Assembly: GCA_050012135.1 (NCBI GenBank)
Contig: JBEKHT010000002.1
Span: forward strand, 1-64,000
DNA: 64,000 bases
Source: JBEKHT01 sp050012135
Lineage (GTDB): Bacteria > Chloroflexota > Anaerolineae > Anaerolineales > RBG-16-64-43
Reading direction: 5' to 3'
This document shows positions 1 to 8,544 of the stretch, in pieces; the first letter of the stretch is position 1, and the number at the start of each line of letters is the position of its first letter. The position numbers and the translations under genes are program-made. The notes below the pieces were generated by a model. That model ran no database searches. It saw nothing but the letters and a program-made list of their open reading frames with translations, and was not told the origin of the DNA.

Positions 1-446
1 TCTCCGGGGTTGACCAGGGCGTGGTAGACGGCGTTGTTCGCGGGCGCGCCGGAAAGGGCCTGCACATTGACGAAGATGCGATCGGCTGGGACGGAGGGGG
101 TCGCGAAAGCTTCGGCGACGCGCCGCCGGGCCAGGGCCTCGACCGTGTCGGCGTATTCCACCCCCTTGTAGTAGCGGGGATCCGAGTAGCGGCGGAAGCT
201 GGCCAGGCGGGCGGGGTAATCCAGGATCTCCTCCTCGCTCAGTGCGCGCGAGGCCTCGTCCGGATACCCCTCGGCATAGATGTTCTGGAAGCGGCTGCCC
301 AGGGCCTGAAGCACCGCGGCCGGGGCCGAGCTCTCCGACGGGATCAGGATGATGCGCCGAATCTGGCGCTCGTTTTCAATCTGGATCAGCTCCTCCACGG
401 AAGGGTCAAGGTCGTGGAGTGAGCCGCGGAAGAGGAAGTCCTTCAT
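1..446 (-). CDS. glyA: Serine hydroxymethyltransferase, N-terminal part (cut by window edge)
   Basis: The protein starts at an ATG (446-444) preceded by AAGGAG and runs off the left edge after about 148 residues. SHMT converts serine and tetrahydrofolate to glycine and 5,10-methylene-THF using PLP, in the cytosol. Visible family features are the ILIPSESS segment (ELIASEN in classical SHMT), the NIYAEGYP motif, a YYKGVEYAD segment and VNVQALSGAPANNAVY, matching the classical NVQPHSGxxAN. Between YAEGYP and YYKG there is an insert of about 30 residues, so this is a divergent subfamily. The PLP lysine lies outside the window. Family call is firm; the cofactor site cannot be checked here. Confidence 0.93.
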   Translation of the reverse strand, partial: MKDFLFRGSLHDLDPSVEELIQIENERQIRRIILIPSESSAPAAVLQALGSRFQNIYAEGYPDEASRALSEEEILDYPARLASFRRYSDPRYYKGVEYADTVEALARRRVAEAFATPSVPADRIFVNVQALSGAPANNAVYHALVNPG

Positions 447-549
447 TACGTCTCCTTGGCCGGGACTGGCATCGCCGGCAGGACCGTCGGGCGGAGGGGT
501 GCGAAAGGGGCACAGGTTCCGGGTCGCCCTGGCGTGGGGGCGCCCTTTC

Positions 550-626
550 TGGTGGGCGGAACAGGACTTGAACCTGCGACCTCATCTTTGTAAGAGATGC
601 GCTCTAACCAACTGAGCTATCCGCCC
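550..626 (-). tRNA. tRNA-Val(UAC)
   Basis: A 77-nt cloverleaf on the minus strand. The acceptor stem pairs GGGCGGA with TCCGCCC, followed by discriminator A and an encoded CCA. The D arm reads TAGCTCAGTTGGTTAGAGC, the anticodon loop CTTACAA gives anticodon UAC (Val, GUA codons), and the T arm contains GGTTCAAGTCC. It lies upstream of and co-oriented with glyA. Confidence 0.95.
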
Positions 627-636
627 GCAGAACCGA

Positions 637-642
637 ATTATA
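637..642 (-). promoter_or_regulatory. -10 box for tRNA-Val
   Basis: A perfect TATAAT on the minus strand ends about 10 nt before the tRNA 5' end, the distance expected for a short-leader tRNA promoter. No convincing -35 was seen. Confidence 0.6.
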
Positions 643-1097
643 GCAAGGACCCGACCCTCGGCGGCGAGCCGGCCATCCCCCCTCTCGGCCCCCTCCAGAT
701 TCGGTTTGCCGAACTAGAGCCCATGCGAGGTCCGCCTGCTGTTTTGCCTCTCGGTCCGGGCTGGGCCCATTCTCCTTGGAGGAACGGGCCTCCAGCTGTC
801 ATCTCGGTTCATGGAATAGCCTTGGGGGCCAGACTAGGGGCGATGGGCGCTACACGCAGGGTATTCCCCATTCCAGGGATATCTGATCTTTGCGCAGAAA
901 GCGGGTTCGATCAGGGAAGTGACGGCAATCGGCAGGTTGCCGATAGACAATCCTGGCCTTTGCAACCTCCAAGCGGGCCATCGCAGCGCTTGCCGGCCCA
1001 GGGAAAGGAACCAGGCGCTAGCCTGCCCGCCCTCGCCTGCCCGACGGCGGCATGTGTTCGGCCGCTGTTTGGCCGTCCCCGGCCTGCCTAGTGTGCC
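643..1097. other. Intergenic, no supported gene
   Basis: About 450 nt between the tRNA promoter and the end of the lipoprotein gene. Short frames exist on both strands, but none has a ribosome-binding site or recognisable protein features. No clear terminator hairpin with a U-tract was found. Confidence 0.6.
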
Positions 1098-2015
1098 TCA
1101 GGGGGAAGCCGGATTCCATTGGGTCACCGGCTGAACGATGCTCTCCAGAGACGGCCCCCACCAGCCCGCAACGCAAGAGTTGATCCTGACGACTGGGGTT
1201 CCTCCCGCCCATTCAGTCGATGCCATGCCGGGCTGTTGCACACGGTATCCTTGATTGCTGGGTTCATTGACGCTCGATGTATAGGTCCATCGGTATTTGC
1301 CAACCCCAATGTGAGTTGGATCGGCAAGGTCTGCCTCCAGGATTGAGTCCCCTGCACACCCGGCTTGGAAAGCTAGGGTCTTCTTCTCCAGTTCGGGATT
1401 GGCGAAATTCCCGAAACTATCCATGATCCGTTCGGTACTTATGGCTTCTTCAGGCTTGGTGCAGGTACACTGCCAATCCGGCGCCGTGTACCATTTCTCC
1501 GTCAATTTCAGGTAGATCACATTGACTTGGCACTTGTCACCGGGAGTCAGCCATTCGTAGGTAGTCTTGCCCAGGATGCTGACCTGGAGGGAATTGGTGA
1601 ATGAACACGAGCAACTGTTTGATGAGTCGCTCGTGCTAGCGGAGCCCTGAATAGGGATGGTCCCATTGCCGGACACTTGGAGGTACCACGGTTCAAAGGT
1701 CCCGACAACACACTGCGCCGGCCCCTCGCCGATTTGGGTGTCGGCGAGCGGCACCACCCCTTTGACCGTCAAGTCCAAGTGCAAACTAGCGGTGCCTTTG
1801 TAGTCCCATGAGAAGTTGTGGTTGTACTGGAGTCGGTTGCTGCCGTACCCTGGGGGTAGACCGGCTCCTTGATTACCCCCTCCGGAAAGTGCTTGGGACT
1901 GGCTTGCCAGATTCTGGTTCTTGGCGAGTCCGGGGAAGTTGCAACTCGTGCTTAGAATAAGGATGCCTACCAGGGTGATCACCAGCCCGGGACAAAGGCG
2001 CGTCTTTGTGTCCAT
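1098..2015 (-). CDS. Cys-rich secreted lipoprotein of unknown function
   Basis: A 305-residue protein with a lipoprotein signal: a charged start, a hydrophobic stretch and lipobox LSTSC with the acceptor at Cys25. The mature part begins with a Gln/Ser/Gly-rich linker and then a mostly polar, probably beta-rich domain. That domain has Cys clusters near SCSCSF and CTCT and further single Cys, suggesting disulfides after export. The start at 2015 follows GGAGGG/GGGGG-type purine runs. I do not recognise the family. It stands alone, with long non-coding flanks on both sides. Export and lipidation are well supported; function is not. Confidence 0.7.
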   Translation of the reverse strand: MDTKTRLCPGLVITLVGILILSTSCNFPGLAKNQNLASQSQALSGGGNQGAGLPPGYGSNRLQYNHNFSWDYKGTASLHLDLTVKGVVPLADTQIGEGPAQCVVGTFEPWYLQVSGNGTIPIQGSASTSDSSNSCSCSFTNSLQVSILGKTTYEWLTPGDKCQVNVIYLKLTEKWYTAPDWQCTCTKPEEAISTERIMDSFGNFANPELEKKTLAFQAGCAGDSILEADLADPTHIGVGKYRWTYTSSVNEPSNQGYRVQQPGMASTEWAGGTPVVRINSCVAGWWGPSLESIVQPVTQWNPASP

Positions 2016-2055
2016 TGTTTCCCCCTTCCCTCCGGCGCAGGGTACGCCGATTCAC

Positions 2056-3316
2056 CGTTTCGTGACTGTGTGGTGTTCACGCAGGCTGCGGCTTGGTTTC
2101 CCCTCAGAAGTGGAGTCGTTTCTCCCATTTATTTTATACCCGACCACCCCCGGCCGGTCGCCGAAGCATCAACTCCCTTGGACACCCAGCCATCCAGCTG
2201 CCTGACACCCGTGAAGGCGCGGCCCCCGCCGCCGGCCGTGAACTTGCCTGCCGGAATGAACGGGGCTAGAGCCTGAAATCCGGAGGATCACGGCGCCATG
2301 GGAGATGAAATGGTTCGAGACGTAAATCTCGGTCCTTGAGAAGAAAAGGGTTCACAGCCGGGGTTGATGTGTCGGTCGGATCGGACCGTTCAACAGGTAA
2401 AACGAAACCTTGCGACTCAGTTAATATTCGCACTCGCGGGAGGCTCTGTCAAAGAAGGGCAGGTCGCTGCACTTTCGACAAGGCTTGGGCTCCATGCCCG
2501 TCGGCCTCGAGCTAGGTCACGAATCGGAAGGCGGTCCCTCCCTTTGCCTGCCCGACTCTCTCCTATGTCGTTCGGCCAGAACGGAACAAGTCGGAGCAGT
2601 TCTGGTGGAGGCGGTTGTTCCGGGTCAGCAGTTTGTTTGTCCCACCTGGGCTGCTCCAGCCGTCGGATGCCTTGCCTGTTGTCGCTGGGCACGTTTCGGA
2701 CACCTACGCTCACAATACGATCACGTGCCTGTCGGCCTGCGAGGGGAATGGGCCGTTGGTGTGATCCGTTTTCTCCGCTCCGCCACTCGAAGGCAATGCG
2801 CCGCGAGCAGCACATGGCTGCGATGATCTGGGCTAGAGGCGCAAAGCAAGTTGGACTGGCCCACTCGAACTGGTCGTGAAGGGGGTCATGGTCTTGGAGG
2901 CAAGGGAGGTCCGCGCGCTTCCTCCCAGAGGGGTCCCAAACGCGCCACAGGGTCAAGCCTCCGGAGCTAGGCTCTCGAGGCGGGCCAGCTCAAGGCGGGG
3001 GAGGCAGGCATCGTCCTGCGTTTGGGATCTCGACGGCGGAGGGAAGAAGGGCTATGCCTCCCCTGTCACAAGGGCCCGGGCCACCGGAGTCACGGGTTGG
3101 TCTGGAGGGGTCCTGGCATGCGGGAAACCCCGAGAGCATCTCTTGCGATCGAGGCTGACGAGAACAGGATGGGTAACCGGGCCTGGAGAGCCGCTTGTGT
3201 CCACCCACAACCTGTGACTAACTGTCGGCCAGGCCGGATCAGGCCAAAGGCCCCCGGATCGTCGAATTGGCTCGGGGGATGCGGGCAATCCTGTGTCCCC
3301 AGGGATTCCACTTTGC
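2056..3316. other. 1.26-kb stretch without a convincing gene
   Basis: Several overlapping frames of 60-180 codons exist on both strands (for example 2417-2956 minus). Their translations look like random high-GC sequence: rich in Arg, Pro and Ser, no hydrophobic core pattern, no SD-linked start. No tRNA, repeat array or transposase remnant was recognised. It may hold an untranslated RNA or decayed DNA. Confidence 0.55.
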
Positions 3317-3345
3317 TTGACCCGGCCTTCTGTGCGGGATAGAAT
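3317..3345 (+). promoter_or_regulatory. Sigma-70 promoter of the ffh operon
   Basis: TTGACC (3317-3322), a 17-nt spacer and TAGAAT (3340-3345), about 80 nt before the ffh start. The -10 and downstream bases TAGAATGCCCGC are the same as in the hppA promoter at 20078. Confidence 0.75.
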
Positions 3346-3425
3346 GCCCGCTCGATCCCAGCTGTAGTCAACGCTGCAGTGCTTCATCTGTTGTCCCGAA
3401 GGCAGCGGAGCAGCGGGGCGTGGCG

Positions 3426-4745
3426 ATGTTTGAGGTTCTATCCTCGAGGCTCCAATCCGTCTTTCAACAGCTTCGCAGGCGCGGCCGGCTGAGCGAAGCG
3501 GACGTGGAACAGGCCTTGCGGCAGGTGCGCCTGGCACTGCTGGAGGCGGACGTCAACTTCCGGGTCGTGAATGACCTTCTTGAGCGAATTCGGGTCAGGT
3601 GCGTCGGCGCCGAGGTTTCCAGGGCATTCAATCCGTCCCAACAGGTCCTGACCGTAGTGTACGAGGAACTGGTTCGTACGCTGGATCCGCGTTCCCGCTG
3701 GTCCCTGACGGGCCCCAAGCCCCGGGTCATCGTCCTGGTCGGCCTCCAGGGTTCCGGCAAGACCACGACCGCCGCCAAGCTGGCGCGGCGTCTTTTGCTG
3801 GAGGGCGAGCGAGTTCTCCTGGTGGCCGCTGACATACAGAGGCCGGCCGCCGCCGCACAGCTTCGTCTCCTGGCGGAGCGGATTGGTGTCCCGGCGGTCA
3901 GCCAGGGAGCTTCGGCTCTCGAGATCTGCCGCGCCGCCGTGGAGCGCGCCCGCCGGGAGGGGGATAGTGTGGTGATTCTCGACACGGCGGGCAGAATGCA
4001 AATCAATCAGGAGCTGATGGACGAGCTCCGCGAGATCAAAGCCTCCCTTCAACCGACGGAGTCGCTCCTGGTAGCGGATGCGATGATGGGGCAAGAGGCC
4101 GTGAACATCGCCCAGGGGTTTCATTCCGTCCTGGGCCTCACAGGCATTATTCTGACCAAGGTGGATGGGGACGCCCGGGGAGGGGCCGCGGTTTCCATGA
4201 GAGCGGTGACGGAGGTGCCGATCCGATGGGTTGGGGTCGGAGAGGGGGTCGAAGCCCTCGAGGAATTCGACCCCGAGCGATTTGCCAGCCGCATCCTCGG
4301 GATGGGAGATATTCGCGGCCTGATGGAAAAGGCAGAGCGGGCTTTTGACCTCCAAGACAAGGAAAGGACCGCGCAGTCGTTGATGGCCGGGCAGCTGACC
4401 TTGGAAGACATGGTCAGCCAGCTCCGACAGGTTCGGAAACTAGGGCCCATCAGTGCGGTTCTGGAGAGCCTTCCGGCGCCCTCCCTGGGGGGCCTCCCCA
4501 GGATCAATCCTGACGAAGTGGACCGCCGGATGCGGGCCATGGAAGCGATCTTGCTCTCGATGACCGCCGAGGAGAGGAGGAGCCCGGAGATCCTTAACGC
4601 GAGTCGCAAGCGACGAATCGCGAGCGGCTCGGGTACCCAGGTTCAAGAGATCAACCAGCTACTCCGCCAGTTTCGTGAGGCCCAAAAAGCGATGCGCAAT
4701 CTGCCGCGTTTGACCCGCGGGAGATTGCCGGGGATTTTCGGGTAA
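3426..4745 (+). CDS. ffh: Signal recognition particle protein Ffh (SRP54)
   Basis: The GTPase of the signal recognition particle binds signal sequences of nascent membrane proteins and SRP RNA and delivers ribosomes to FtsY. About 439 residues, normal for the family. Visible: an N-domain four-helix bundle (1-90), G1 GLQGSGKTT from residue 106, DTAGR near 185, TKVDGDARGG, and the GMGDI linker leading into the M domain with its C-terminal helices. A GTG six bases upstream (3420) is an equally possible start. First gene of a run with rpsP, khpA and rimM, a conserved bacterial neighbourhood. Confidence 0.96.
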   Translation: MFEVLSSRLQSVFQQLRRRGRLSEADVEQALRQVRLALLEADVNFRVVNDLLERIRVRCVGAEVSRAFNPSQQVLTVVYEELVRTLDPRSRWSLTGPKPRVIVLVGLQGSGKTTTAAKLARRLLLEGERVLLVAADIQRPAAAAQLRLLAERIGVPAVSQGASALEICRAAVERARREGDSVVILDTAGRMQINQELMDELREIKASLQPTESLLVADAMMGQEAVNIAQGFHSVLGLTGIILTKVDGDARGGAAVSMRAVTEVPIRWVGVGEGVEALEEFDPERFASRILGMGDIRGLMEKAERAFDLQDKERTAQSLMAGQLTLEDMVSQLRQVRKLGPISAVLESLPAPSLGGLPRINPDEVDRRMRAMEAILLSMTAEERRSPEILNASRKRRIASGSGTQVQEINQLLRQFREAQKAMRNLPRLTRGRLPGIFG

Positions 4746-4859
4746 AATGGAGGCAGTACCGCGCCCGGCGACCTGCGCGCTCTTCCCGCGCACCCTTCGG
4801 CCGGGCAGGCGGTCCCTGCGAGCGTAAGTTCACGCTACTTCCAAGAAGGAGTTTTCTTC

Positions 4860-5270
4860 ATGGTTCGCATCCGGCTCAGGATGGTGGGATCCAAACATCA
4901 AGCCAGCTTTCGCCTGGTTGCCACCGACCGCGAGAGTCCCCGGGACGGTCGCTTTCTGGAGCTGCTCGGGCAATACAACCCAAGGACCGAACCGGGCACG
5001 TTCGAATTGGAGGAGGCCCGTGTGCTCTACTGGCTTGGCCAGGGCGCTCAGCCGAGCGAATCGGTCTCCAAGCTGCTGAAACAGAGCGGGACGTTGGATC
5101 GCTTCGCACGCCTCAAGCAAGGAGAATCCCTTGACGCTCTGGTCGCGGAGGCCAAGACCGCACAGGCCGCCCGAGTCGTGAGCCCGAAGACCCGCCGGGT
5201 GGCAAAGCCCAAGGGTCAGGCCAAGTCGAAGAAGTCGAAAAAGGCTGTGGCCGCGGCTGAGGTGGCATGA
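4860..5270 (+). CDS. rpsP: 30S ribosomal protein S16
   Basis: Small-subunit protein S16, which binds 16S rRNA in the body of the 30S subunit. The first ~80 residues are typical (MVRIRLRMVGSKHQASFRLV, then LGQYNP). The 136-residue length exceeds the usual 80-100 because of a C-terminal Lys/Ala-rich tail that is probably disordered or RNA-contacting. An AAGGAG site precedes the ATG. Its stop overlaps the start of khpA (ATGA), indicating translational coupling. Confidence 0.96.
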   Translation: MVRIRLRMVGSKHQASFRLVATDRESPRDGRFLELLGQYNPRTEPGTFELEEARVLYWLGQGAQPSESVSKLLKQSGTLDRFARLKQGESLDALVAEAKTAQAARVVSPKTRRVAKPKGQAKSKKSKKAVAAAEVA

Positions 5271-5533
5271 GTACGTTTCCTGGGCGCAACTCCTCCGGCA
5301 GGGGCCTCAAGGAACTGGTGGAATACGTTGCCCGCTCTCTGGTCCGGGACCCGACCCAGGTGCGCGTGTCCGAGGTGATCAGCGGACCCAACGTGCACTT
5401 GGAACTCATGGTCAGTGCGGAGGATCGAGGCCGGGTCATTGGTCAACGCGGGAGAATCGCTAACGCGATCCGGGCACTCCTGCGTGCGGCTGCGGCGCGC
5501 GAGGGCCGGCGCGTGACCTTCGACATCGTCTGA
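5267..5533 (+). CDS. khpA: KH-domain RNA-binding protein KhpA
   Basis: An 88-residue single KH-domain protein that binds RNA and usually partners KhpB. The GxxG loop is present as GQRG (in GRVIGQRGRIANAIR), followed by the helix and the final strand VTFDIV. It sits in the standard place between rpsP and rimM and overlaps rpsP by 4 nt. The family is clear; the cellular role in this lineage is inferred. Confidence 0.92.
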   Translation: MSTFPGRNSSGRGLKELVEYVARSLVRDPTQVRVSEVISGPNVHLELMVSAEDRGRVIGQRGRIANAIRALLRAAAAREGRRVTFDIV

Positions 5534-5700
5534 AAGGAGTCGTTCCGATTCGGAGACCGTTAGAACAGTTGGCACTGGCTTTGGGGCTGCGACCCTTTTT
5601 CGGGCAAGCGGCAGGGTCCTGGAGCGGCCCAAGTCGTCTGAGCGGGAAGTTTGCGGGCTCGTCCGTGCGTGCGGCGAGCCCGTTTGCCTGAAGGAGCCGA

Positions 5701-6219
5701 ATGCCCCAGCCAACTGCGGACAATCTCCTGGCCGTAGCGCAGGTGAGGCGGCCGTTCGGCATCCGAGGCGAACTGCTCCTGGAAATCCTGGCGGGTTCTC
5801 CTGAATTCCTGCGCCAGGTCAAGACTCTGTATGTCGGCAAGCAGCACCAGCCGCGGGAGGTGCGTTCCGTTCGAAGTCACGGCAAGGATTTGCTCCTGTG
5901 CCTGGCCGACTGTACAACTCGCACCCAGGCGCAGGAATTGCGAGCCGCCGTGCTCTACATACGCGCGGATGACTTGCCCCCTCTGCCGGCAGGAACGTAC
6001 TACCACGACGAGCTGGTGGGGCTGGAGGTGGCCACCGAGGACGGTCAAGTCTTAGGGCGGCTTCACTCGGTCCTGGCGACCGGGGCCAACGATGTCTACG
6101 TAGTCCGGGCAAACCAGGGCGAGATCTTGCTCCCGGCCATCTCGTCGGTTGTAAGGGAGATCCGCCTGTCGCAGGGCCGGATCATTGTCCGCCTGCCCGA
6201 GAGTGAGCTCGGACCATGA
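5701..6219 (+). CDS. rimM: Ribosome maturation factor RimM
   Basis: Assists assembly of the 30S head, binding ribosomal protein S19. The 172 residues show the N-terminal RimM barrel (VAQVRRPFGIRGELLLEIL) and a C-terminal PRC-barrel with the YYHDELVGLEV segment and the LLPAISSVV ending. AAGGAG precedes the ATG. The 167-nt gap from khpA holds no gene. The usual next genes, trmD and rplS, are absent and thpR follows. Confidence 0.94.
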   Translation: MPQPTADNLLAVAQVRRPFGIRGELLLEILAGSPEFLRQVKTLYVGKQHQPREVRSVRSHGKDLLLCLADCTTRTQAQELRAAVLYIRADDLPPLPAGTYYHDELVGLEVATEDGQVLGRLHSVLATGANDVYVVRANQGEILLPAISSVVREIRLSQGRIIVRLPESELGP

Positions 6220-6292
6220 ACGATTTGGCGAGTGGCGCCGCTCCGGCTCTTCCCGCCCACAGGCCAGAGCACAGGATCAGGTCGGTCTTGAA

Positions 6293-6877
6293 GTGATTCG
6301 GGCTTTCATCGCGGTCGAATTGCCTCCCCCTCTGCACGATTACCTCGCCGAGCTGGCTCGTCGTCTTCTCCGTGAAGTGCCGCCGGGCAGCGTACGTTGG
6401 GTGCGCCAGGATGGGATTCATTTGACCCTCAAGTTCCTGGGGCAGGTCCCCGAGGAACGCCTAGCCGAGATCAACTTGCTCTTGGAACCGCGCCTGCGCC
6501 AACTGGTGCCCTTTCAGGTCCAGATCGGAGGATTGGGATGCTATCCCGAGATGCAACGCCCGCGAGTGGTCTGGGTTGGAGCTCGCAGTCCGGCGGGAGA
6601 GTTGAAAGGGCTGCAGGCGTCGGTTGAGACGTCCCTTTCCGAAATCGGCTTTTCTCCCGAGATGAGGGAGTATTCGGGCCATCTAACTCTCGGGCGCGTC
6701 CGCCGGGAAGCCACAAGAGGGGAACTCAAACAAATCGGGGAGGCAATTGCGCGGATGGAGGAGACGGAGTGGAGAACACTTGAAGTCAACAGGGTCGCGC
6801 TCTTTCAAAGCGACCTGCGTCCCGACGGTGCCGTCTACATGCGCCTGGGGGAGTGGCGGTTGAGGGAGTCGCCTTGA
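6293..6877 (+). CDS. thpR: RNA 2',3'-cyclic phosphodiesterase (2H family, ThpR/LigT)
   Basis: Opens 2',3'-cyclic phosphates at RNA ends; the family was first described as a 2'-5' RNA ligase. Both catalytic HxTL motifs are present: HLTL at His43 and HLTL at His130, counted from the chosen GTG start (VIRAFIAVELP). The frame is open further upstream into rimM, but conservation starts at this GTG. About 194 residues, normal size. Overlaps the next gene by 4 nt (TTGA). Confidence 0.92.
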   Translation: MIRAFIAVELPPPLHDYLAELARRLLREVPPGSVRWVRQDGIHLTLKFLGQVPEERLAEINLLLEPRLRQLVPFQVQIGGLGCYPEMQRPRVVWVGARSPAGELKGLQASVETSLSEIGFSPEMREYSGHLTLGRVRREATRGELKQIGEAIARMEETEWRTLEVNRVALFQSDLRPDGAVYMRLGEWRLRESP

Positions 6878-7407
6878 AGCTCATCGCTGTGATCGGAGGG
6901 CACGTTTGCTCGCCGGAGGAGGCCCAACTGGCAATGGAAGTTGGCCGGCTGATCGCGCTGGCGCGGGCCACGCTGATTTGCGGGGGCGGCGGCGGGGTTA
7001 TGGAGTCGGCTTGCCGGGGAGCGCGGGAAGCGGGAGGCCATACGATTGGGATCCTGCCAGGGGAGGACCCGGGCAACGCCAACGAGTTTGTTGAATTCCC
7101 GCTGGCTACCGGACTCGGCGGAGCCCGAAACGTGATCCTGATTCTCTCGGCCAGCGCGGCGATCGCCATTGGCGGGGAGGGGGGAACGCTTTCGGAAATC
7201 GGGTACGCGCTTCGCGTGGGCAAGACCGTGATTTCTCTCCGCAGCTGGGAACCCGCGATGTGGGATGGCGGTCGGCCTGCGAGTGTTCTCCTGGCTTCAA
7301 CGGCCGAAGAGGCCGTGAGGCTAGCCCTGGATGCCCCTGTCCCCGAAAGAGACAAGGCCGTGGAGGAGAAGGCTCCCAGGGCGGGGTGGCGTCCGCCCGC
7401 ACGCTAG
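6874..7407 (+). CDS. LOG/TIGR00725-like nucleotide-binding protein
   Basis: A Rossmann-fold protein of the SLOG (DprA/LOG-like) superfamily. Visible: IAVIGGHVCSPEE at the N-terminus, glycine-rich CGGGGGVMESACRGAREAGG, and IGGEGGTLSEIGYAL, which correspond to the PGGxGTxxE nucleotide site. Relatives include cytokinin-activating phosphoribohydrolases, but the classic PGGxGT is altered, so a LOG activity should not be assumed. The TTG start follows GAGGGAG and overlaps the thpR stop. A GTG at 6853 is an alternative. The last ~25 residues are a polar tail. Confidence 0.82.
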   Translation: MKLIAVIGGHVCSPEEAQLAMEVGRLIALARATLICGGGGGVMESACRGAREAGGHTIGILPGEDPGNANEFVEFPLATGLGGARNVILILSASAAIAIGGEGGTLSEIGYALRVGKTVISLRSWEPAMWDGGRPASVLLASTAEEAVRLALDAPVPERDKAVEEKAPRAGWRPPAR

Positions 7408-7503
7408 TTCAATGGGACTCTCGCCGGGGAAGTCCCTCTTCGCCCGGCGCAGGGACCGGAACCGGGCGGGCCCCGGCCATTGTCTCGGATTGGGAGGTGA
7501 GAA

Positions 7504-7848
7504 CTGGACGCACTGATACTCGCGCGATCCCTCGTTGATGCGCTCGAGTCAAAGAAGGCCGAAGATGTCGTCCTCCTGGATCTAAGGGGGAACTGCGTGT
7601 TTGCCGATTATTTTGTGATCTGCACGGGTTCGAGCGACCGCATGATCAAGGCCTTGGTAGAGGCAGCCGTGGAGGCCGGGGAGAGGTCCCCGGGAGTTCG
7701 CGCGCGTAGAGAAGGCCGGCCCGAAGGAGGTTGGATCCTGGCGGACTTCGGCGAGGTCATCCTGCATGCCTTCTCCCCGGAGAAGCGCGAGTACTATGAA
7801 TTGGAACGGCTGTGGAGCCAGGCTAAGGTCGTCGTTCGGATTCAGTAA
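7504..7848 (+). CDS. rsfS: Ribosomal silencing factor RsfS, probable CTG start
   Basis: Binds ribosomal protein L14 and blocks subunit joining when nutrients run low. The conserved region begins LDALILARSLVDALESKKAEDVVLLDL and continues FADYFVICTGSS, GGWILADFGEVILHAFSPEKREYYELERLW, the complete DUF143/RsfS domain. No ATG, GTG or TTG lies in frame before it; the frame is closed by TGA at 7498. A CTG at 7504 sits 6 nt after GGGAGG (7492-7497), the ideal distance, so CTG is the likely start. A GTG at 7597 would delete about 31 conserved residues. Confidence 0.88.
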   Translation: MDALILARSLVDALESKKAEDVVLLDLRGNCVFADYFVICTGSSDRMIKALVEAAVEAGERSPGVRARREGRPEGGWILADFGEVILHAFSPEKREYYELERLWSQAKVVVRIQ

Positions 7849-7910
7849 GGCGCCCGGATGTCTGCCAACCGGTGACCGCCCAAAGTCGGTGACACATCCT
7901 GTCGAACAAG

Positions 7911-7942
7911 AAACCGAGCCTCTCTAGGAGAGGCTCGGTTTT
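7911..7942 (+). terminator. Bidirectional rho-independent terminator between rsfS and ndk
   Basis: A perfect 14-bp stem (7911-7924 with 7928-7941), TAG loop, and flanking A3/T4 runs so that it can work on both strands. It sits between the convergent rsfS and ndk genes. Confidence 0.88.
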
Positions 7943-7992
7943 GCTCCCGGGCGCCGGCAGGGCCATGGTAAACCGCGGGACACGATCCAGCG

Positions 7993-8442
7993 CTATTCAA
8001 AGATCCAAGGATCGCTCGCGCGTTTCCAGGACACAAGCTCTTCCGGCTTGAAGAACAGGGGGATCTCGTAAGTTGCCGTTTCGGCGCTGTCCGACCCGTG
8101 AACCAGATTCCGCCCTATCTCGACCCCGAAGTCGGCCCGCAGGCTGCCGGGGGCGGCTTCACCCGGTCGGGTCGAGCCCATCGTCTGACGGGCCAGTGCT
8201 ATGGCGTTCGGCCCCTCCAGCACCATCGCAGCGACAGGGGCGGAGGAGATGTAGGCGAGAAGCCCCTCGTAGAACGGCTTGCCTTTGTGCACGGCGTAGT
8301 GCCGCTCCGCAAGCGCACGGTCCACGTGCAGGAATTTGAGCCCAACCACCTTCAAGCCGCGCCTTTCAAAGCGGGCGATGACCTCCCCTATCAGGCCTCG
8401 CTGAACGCCGTCGGGTTTGACGAGGATGAGAGTTCGTTCCAC
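7993..8442 (-). CDS. ndk: Nucleoside diphosphate kinase
   Basis: Transfers the gamma phosphate between nucleoside triphosphates and diphosphates through a phosphohistidine. At 149 residues it is the usual length. The signature NLVHGSDS is intact with the active His at 115, and KPDGVQRGLIGEVI near the N-terminus is typical. It starts at GTG after a GGAGGAA site. Ends next to the bidirectional terminator. Confidence 0.96.
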   Translation of the reverse strand: MERTLILVKPDGVQRGLIGEVIARFERRGLKVVGLKFLHVDRALAERHYAVHKGKPFYEGLLAYISSAPVAAMVLEGPNAIALARQTMGSTRPGEAAPGSLRADFGVEIGRNLVHGSDSAETATYEIPLFFKPEELVSWKRASDPWIFE

Positions 8443-8544
8443 GAGATTCCTCCGCGGGAATTGGGTAAGGGAAGCTGGGCAGATCGGCAGCCGGCCGATT
8501 CTATCAGAACGAGCCGCCAGCGGTTGGGGACCCGGCCCGGGAGC

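Noticed and set aside
2417..2956. 179-codon minus-strand frame in the gap before ffh
   Set aside because: No SD-linked start, random-like Arg/Pro/Ser-rich translation, overlaps several equally long frames on the other strand.
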